DNA from: Anaerolineae bacterium
Lineage (GTDB): Bacteria; Chloroflexota; Anaerolineae; 4572-78; J111
DNA length: 6,091 bases
Direction: 5' to 3'
Assembly (NCBI GenBank): GCA_020433835.1
Contig: JAGRBY010000449.1
Span: forward strand, 1 to 6,091
In this document: piece by piece, positions 5,441 to 6,091 of the stretch
Position numbering within the stretch: position 1 is the stretch's first letter
Layout of the letters: every line of letters starts with the position of its first letter
Notes under the pieces: model-generated
Databases searched by the model: none
Seen by the model: the letters and a program-made list of their open reading frames with translations, nothing else
Told to the model about the DNA's origin: nothing
Position numbers and translations under genes: made by a program

Positions 5441-5507
5441 TCAAGAGCCAAGCTTTTGTTCTCCAACGCAACCGTACAAGTTAACGAAAAGTTAATAATT
5501 AATCAAT

Positions 5508-5514
5508 GAGGAGG
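5508..5514 (+). promoter_or_regulatory. Ribosome binding site of the phosphohexomutase gene
   Basis: GAGGAGG lies 5 nt before the ATG at 5520. It decides the start codon against the out-of-frame ATG at 5506, which overlaps this site. Confidence 0.85.
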
Positions 5515-5519
5515 AACTC

Positions 5520-6091
5520 ATGCAAGTTAATCCTGGTATCTTTAAAGCTTACGATATTCGAGGCATTTACCCCGATGATCTAAATGAAGATGTTGCCTAT
5601 GCTATTGGGCGTGCTTTTGCCTCATTCCTTAAGGTTGACACCGTTATTGTTGGGCGCGACATGCGTCTTTCCAGTCCGGCAATATTTCAGGCTGTCACGC
5701 AAGGCTTAATGAAACAAGGAGCCAACGTCATCAATATCGGCATGGTCAGCACTGACCAGTATTACTATGCCTGTGCCAATTTGGGTCACGCCGGAATGAT
5801 GGTTACGGCCTCTCACAACCCGGCTCAGTACAGCGGCTTCAAAATGGTTAAGAAAATGCCGCAACTGCTAAGCGGTGATGAAGGCATCCAAGACCTGCGT
5901 CGCATTGTAGAAAATGACGATTTCGCTACGCCTACCGGTCAGGGCACCATGACCGAAATAGACCTCAGCGAAGATTTCGTCAACATGGTTTTAACCCTGA
6001 TCGATGTCGATGGGCTGCGCCCGCTCAAAGTTATTGCCGATACCGGCAACGGCATGGTCGGCCCCATCCTTAAGCGCGTGTACGAGCGGCT
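5520..6091 (+). CDS. Phosphomannomutase/phosphoglucomutase (alpha-D-phosphohexomutase), 5' part
   Basis: The frame is open from ATG 5520 to the window edge, giving 190 complete codons of a family that usually has about 450-480. Domain 1 starts with FKAYDIRG (residues 8-15) and VGRDMR (44-49), both typical, and holds the active-site loop TASHNP (96-101), whose S98 carries the phosphate in catalysis. Domain 2 begins with LKVIADTGNGMVGP (169-182). The metal-binding DGD loop and the sugar-specificity loop lie beyond the window, so mannose versus glucose specificity cannot be settled. FKAYDIRG and TASHNP favour the ManB/AlgC branch over GlmM, but this is a judgement by eye. The enzyme interconverts hexose 6- and 1-phosphates in the cytoplasm, feeding GDP-mannose or UDP-glucose synthesis for surface glycans, or glycogen metabolism. 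It has its own promoter and strong ribosome binding site, so it is the first gene of its unit. Confidence 0.93.
   Translation, partial: MQVNPGIFKAYDIRGIYPDDLNEDVAYAIGRAFASFLKVDTVIVGRDMRLSSPAIFQAVTQGLMKQGANVINIGMVSTDQYYYACANLGHAGMMVTASHNPAQYSGFKMVKKMPQLLSGDEGIQDLRRIVENDDFATPTGQGTMTEIDLSEDFVNMVLTLIDVDGLRPLKVIADTGNGMVGPILKRVYER

Larger units (their letters stand above)
4899..5519. other. AT-rich divergent intergenic region without a convincing protein gene
   Basis: This 621-bp gap separates the divergently transcribed exported protein and mutase genes. The stretch 4981-5160 has only 48 G or C in 180 bases, against well over half in the cinA and hydrolase genes. It carries homopolymer runs (T7 at 4985 and 5061, T8 at 5093, G7 at 5218, T9 at 5336) and the hairpins and boxes listed separately. 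The longest ATG frame I noticed encodes 34 residues and lacks a ribosome binding site. I recognise no known riboswitch core or structured RNA family by eye. Confidence 0.7.

Overview
The window most likely comes from a member of the Chloroflexota (Anaerolineae/Caldilineae type). The main evidence is the large secreted beta-helix protein. It has CSLR-type caps and ends in YFPLIIK, a close variant of the Y-[LF]-P-L-[IV] tail I associate with exported proteins of this phylum. The taxonomic call is inference from protein style, not from a marker gene.

Layout, left to right. (1) The 3' part of cinA on the + strand (to 775). It keeps the end of the MoCF domain, the KH-like linker and a C-terminal PncC-like domain whose catalytic signatures look eroded. 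(2) A 78-bp spacer carrying a strong inverted repeat. (3) A complete + strand metallo-beta-lactamase-fold hydrolase (854-1693). (4) A hairpin terminator shared by two converging genes but T-tailed only on the - strand. (5) A 1024-residue exported protein on the - strand (1824-4898). It is built as signal peptide, beta-helix module A, beta-helix module B, beta-sandwich-like region and C-terminal tail. (6) A 621-bp, largely AT-rich intergenic region (4899-5519) between divergent genes, with several hairpins, two T-tailed terminator-like structures and promoter-like boxes. (7) The 5' part of a + strand phosphomannomutase/phosphoglucomutase (5520 to the window end), with a good promoter and ribosome binding site.

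Functionally these are neighbours rather than one pathway. cinA and the hydrolase are co-directional and may be co-transcribed. The beta-helix gene is an independent single-gene unit. The phosphohexomutase begins a separate unit that supplies sugar phosphates for cell-surface polysaccharide or central carbohydrate metabolism. A shared cell-surface theme between the mutase and the exported protein is possible but unproven.

I found no CRISPR array, tRNA, rRNA, transposase or recognisable defence or secretion system. The most interesting items are the duplicated architecture of the exported protein (ten versus eight coils, six matched cysteine pairs, a G8 tract) and the unusually structured intergenic region, which could hold an attenuated leader and/or a small RNA. 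Nothing here amounts to a clearly new biological system.
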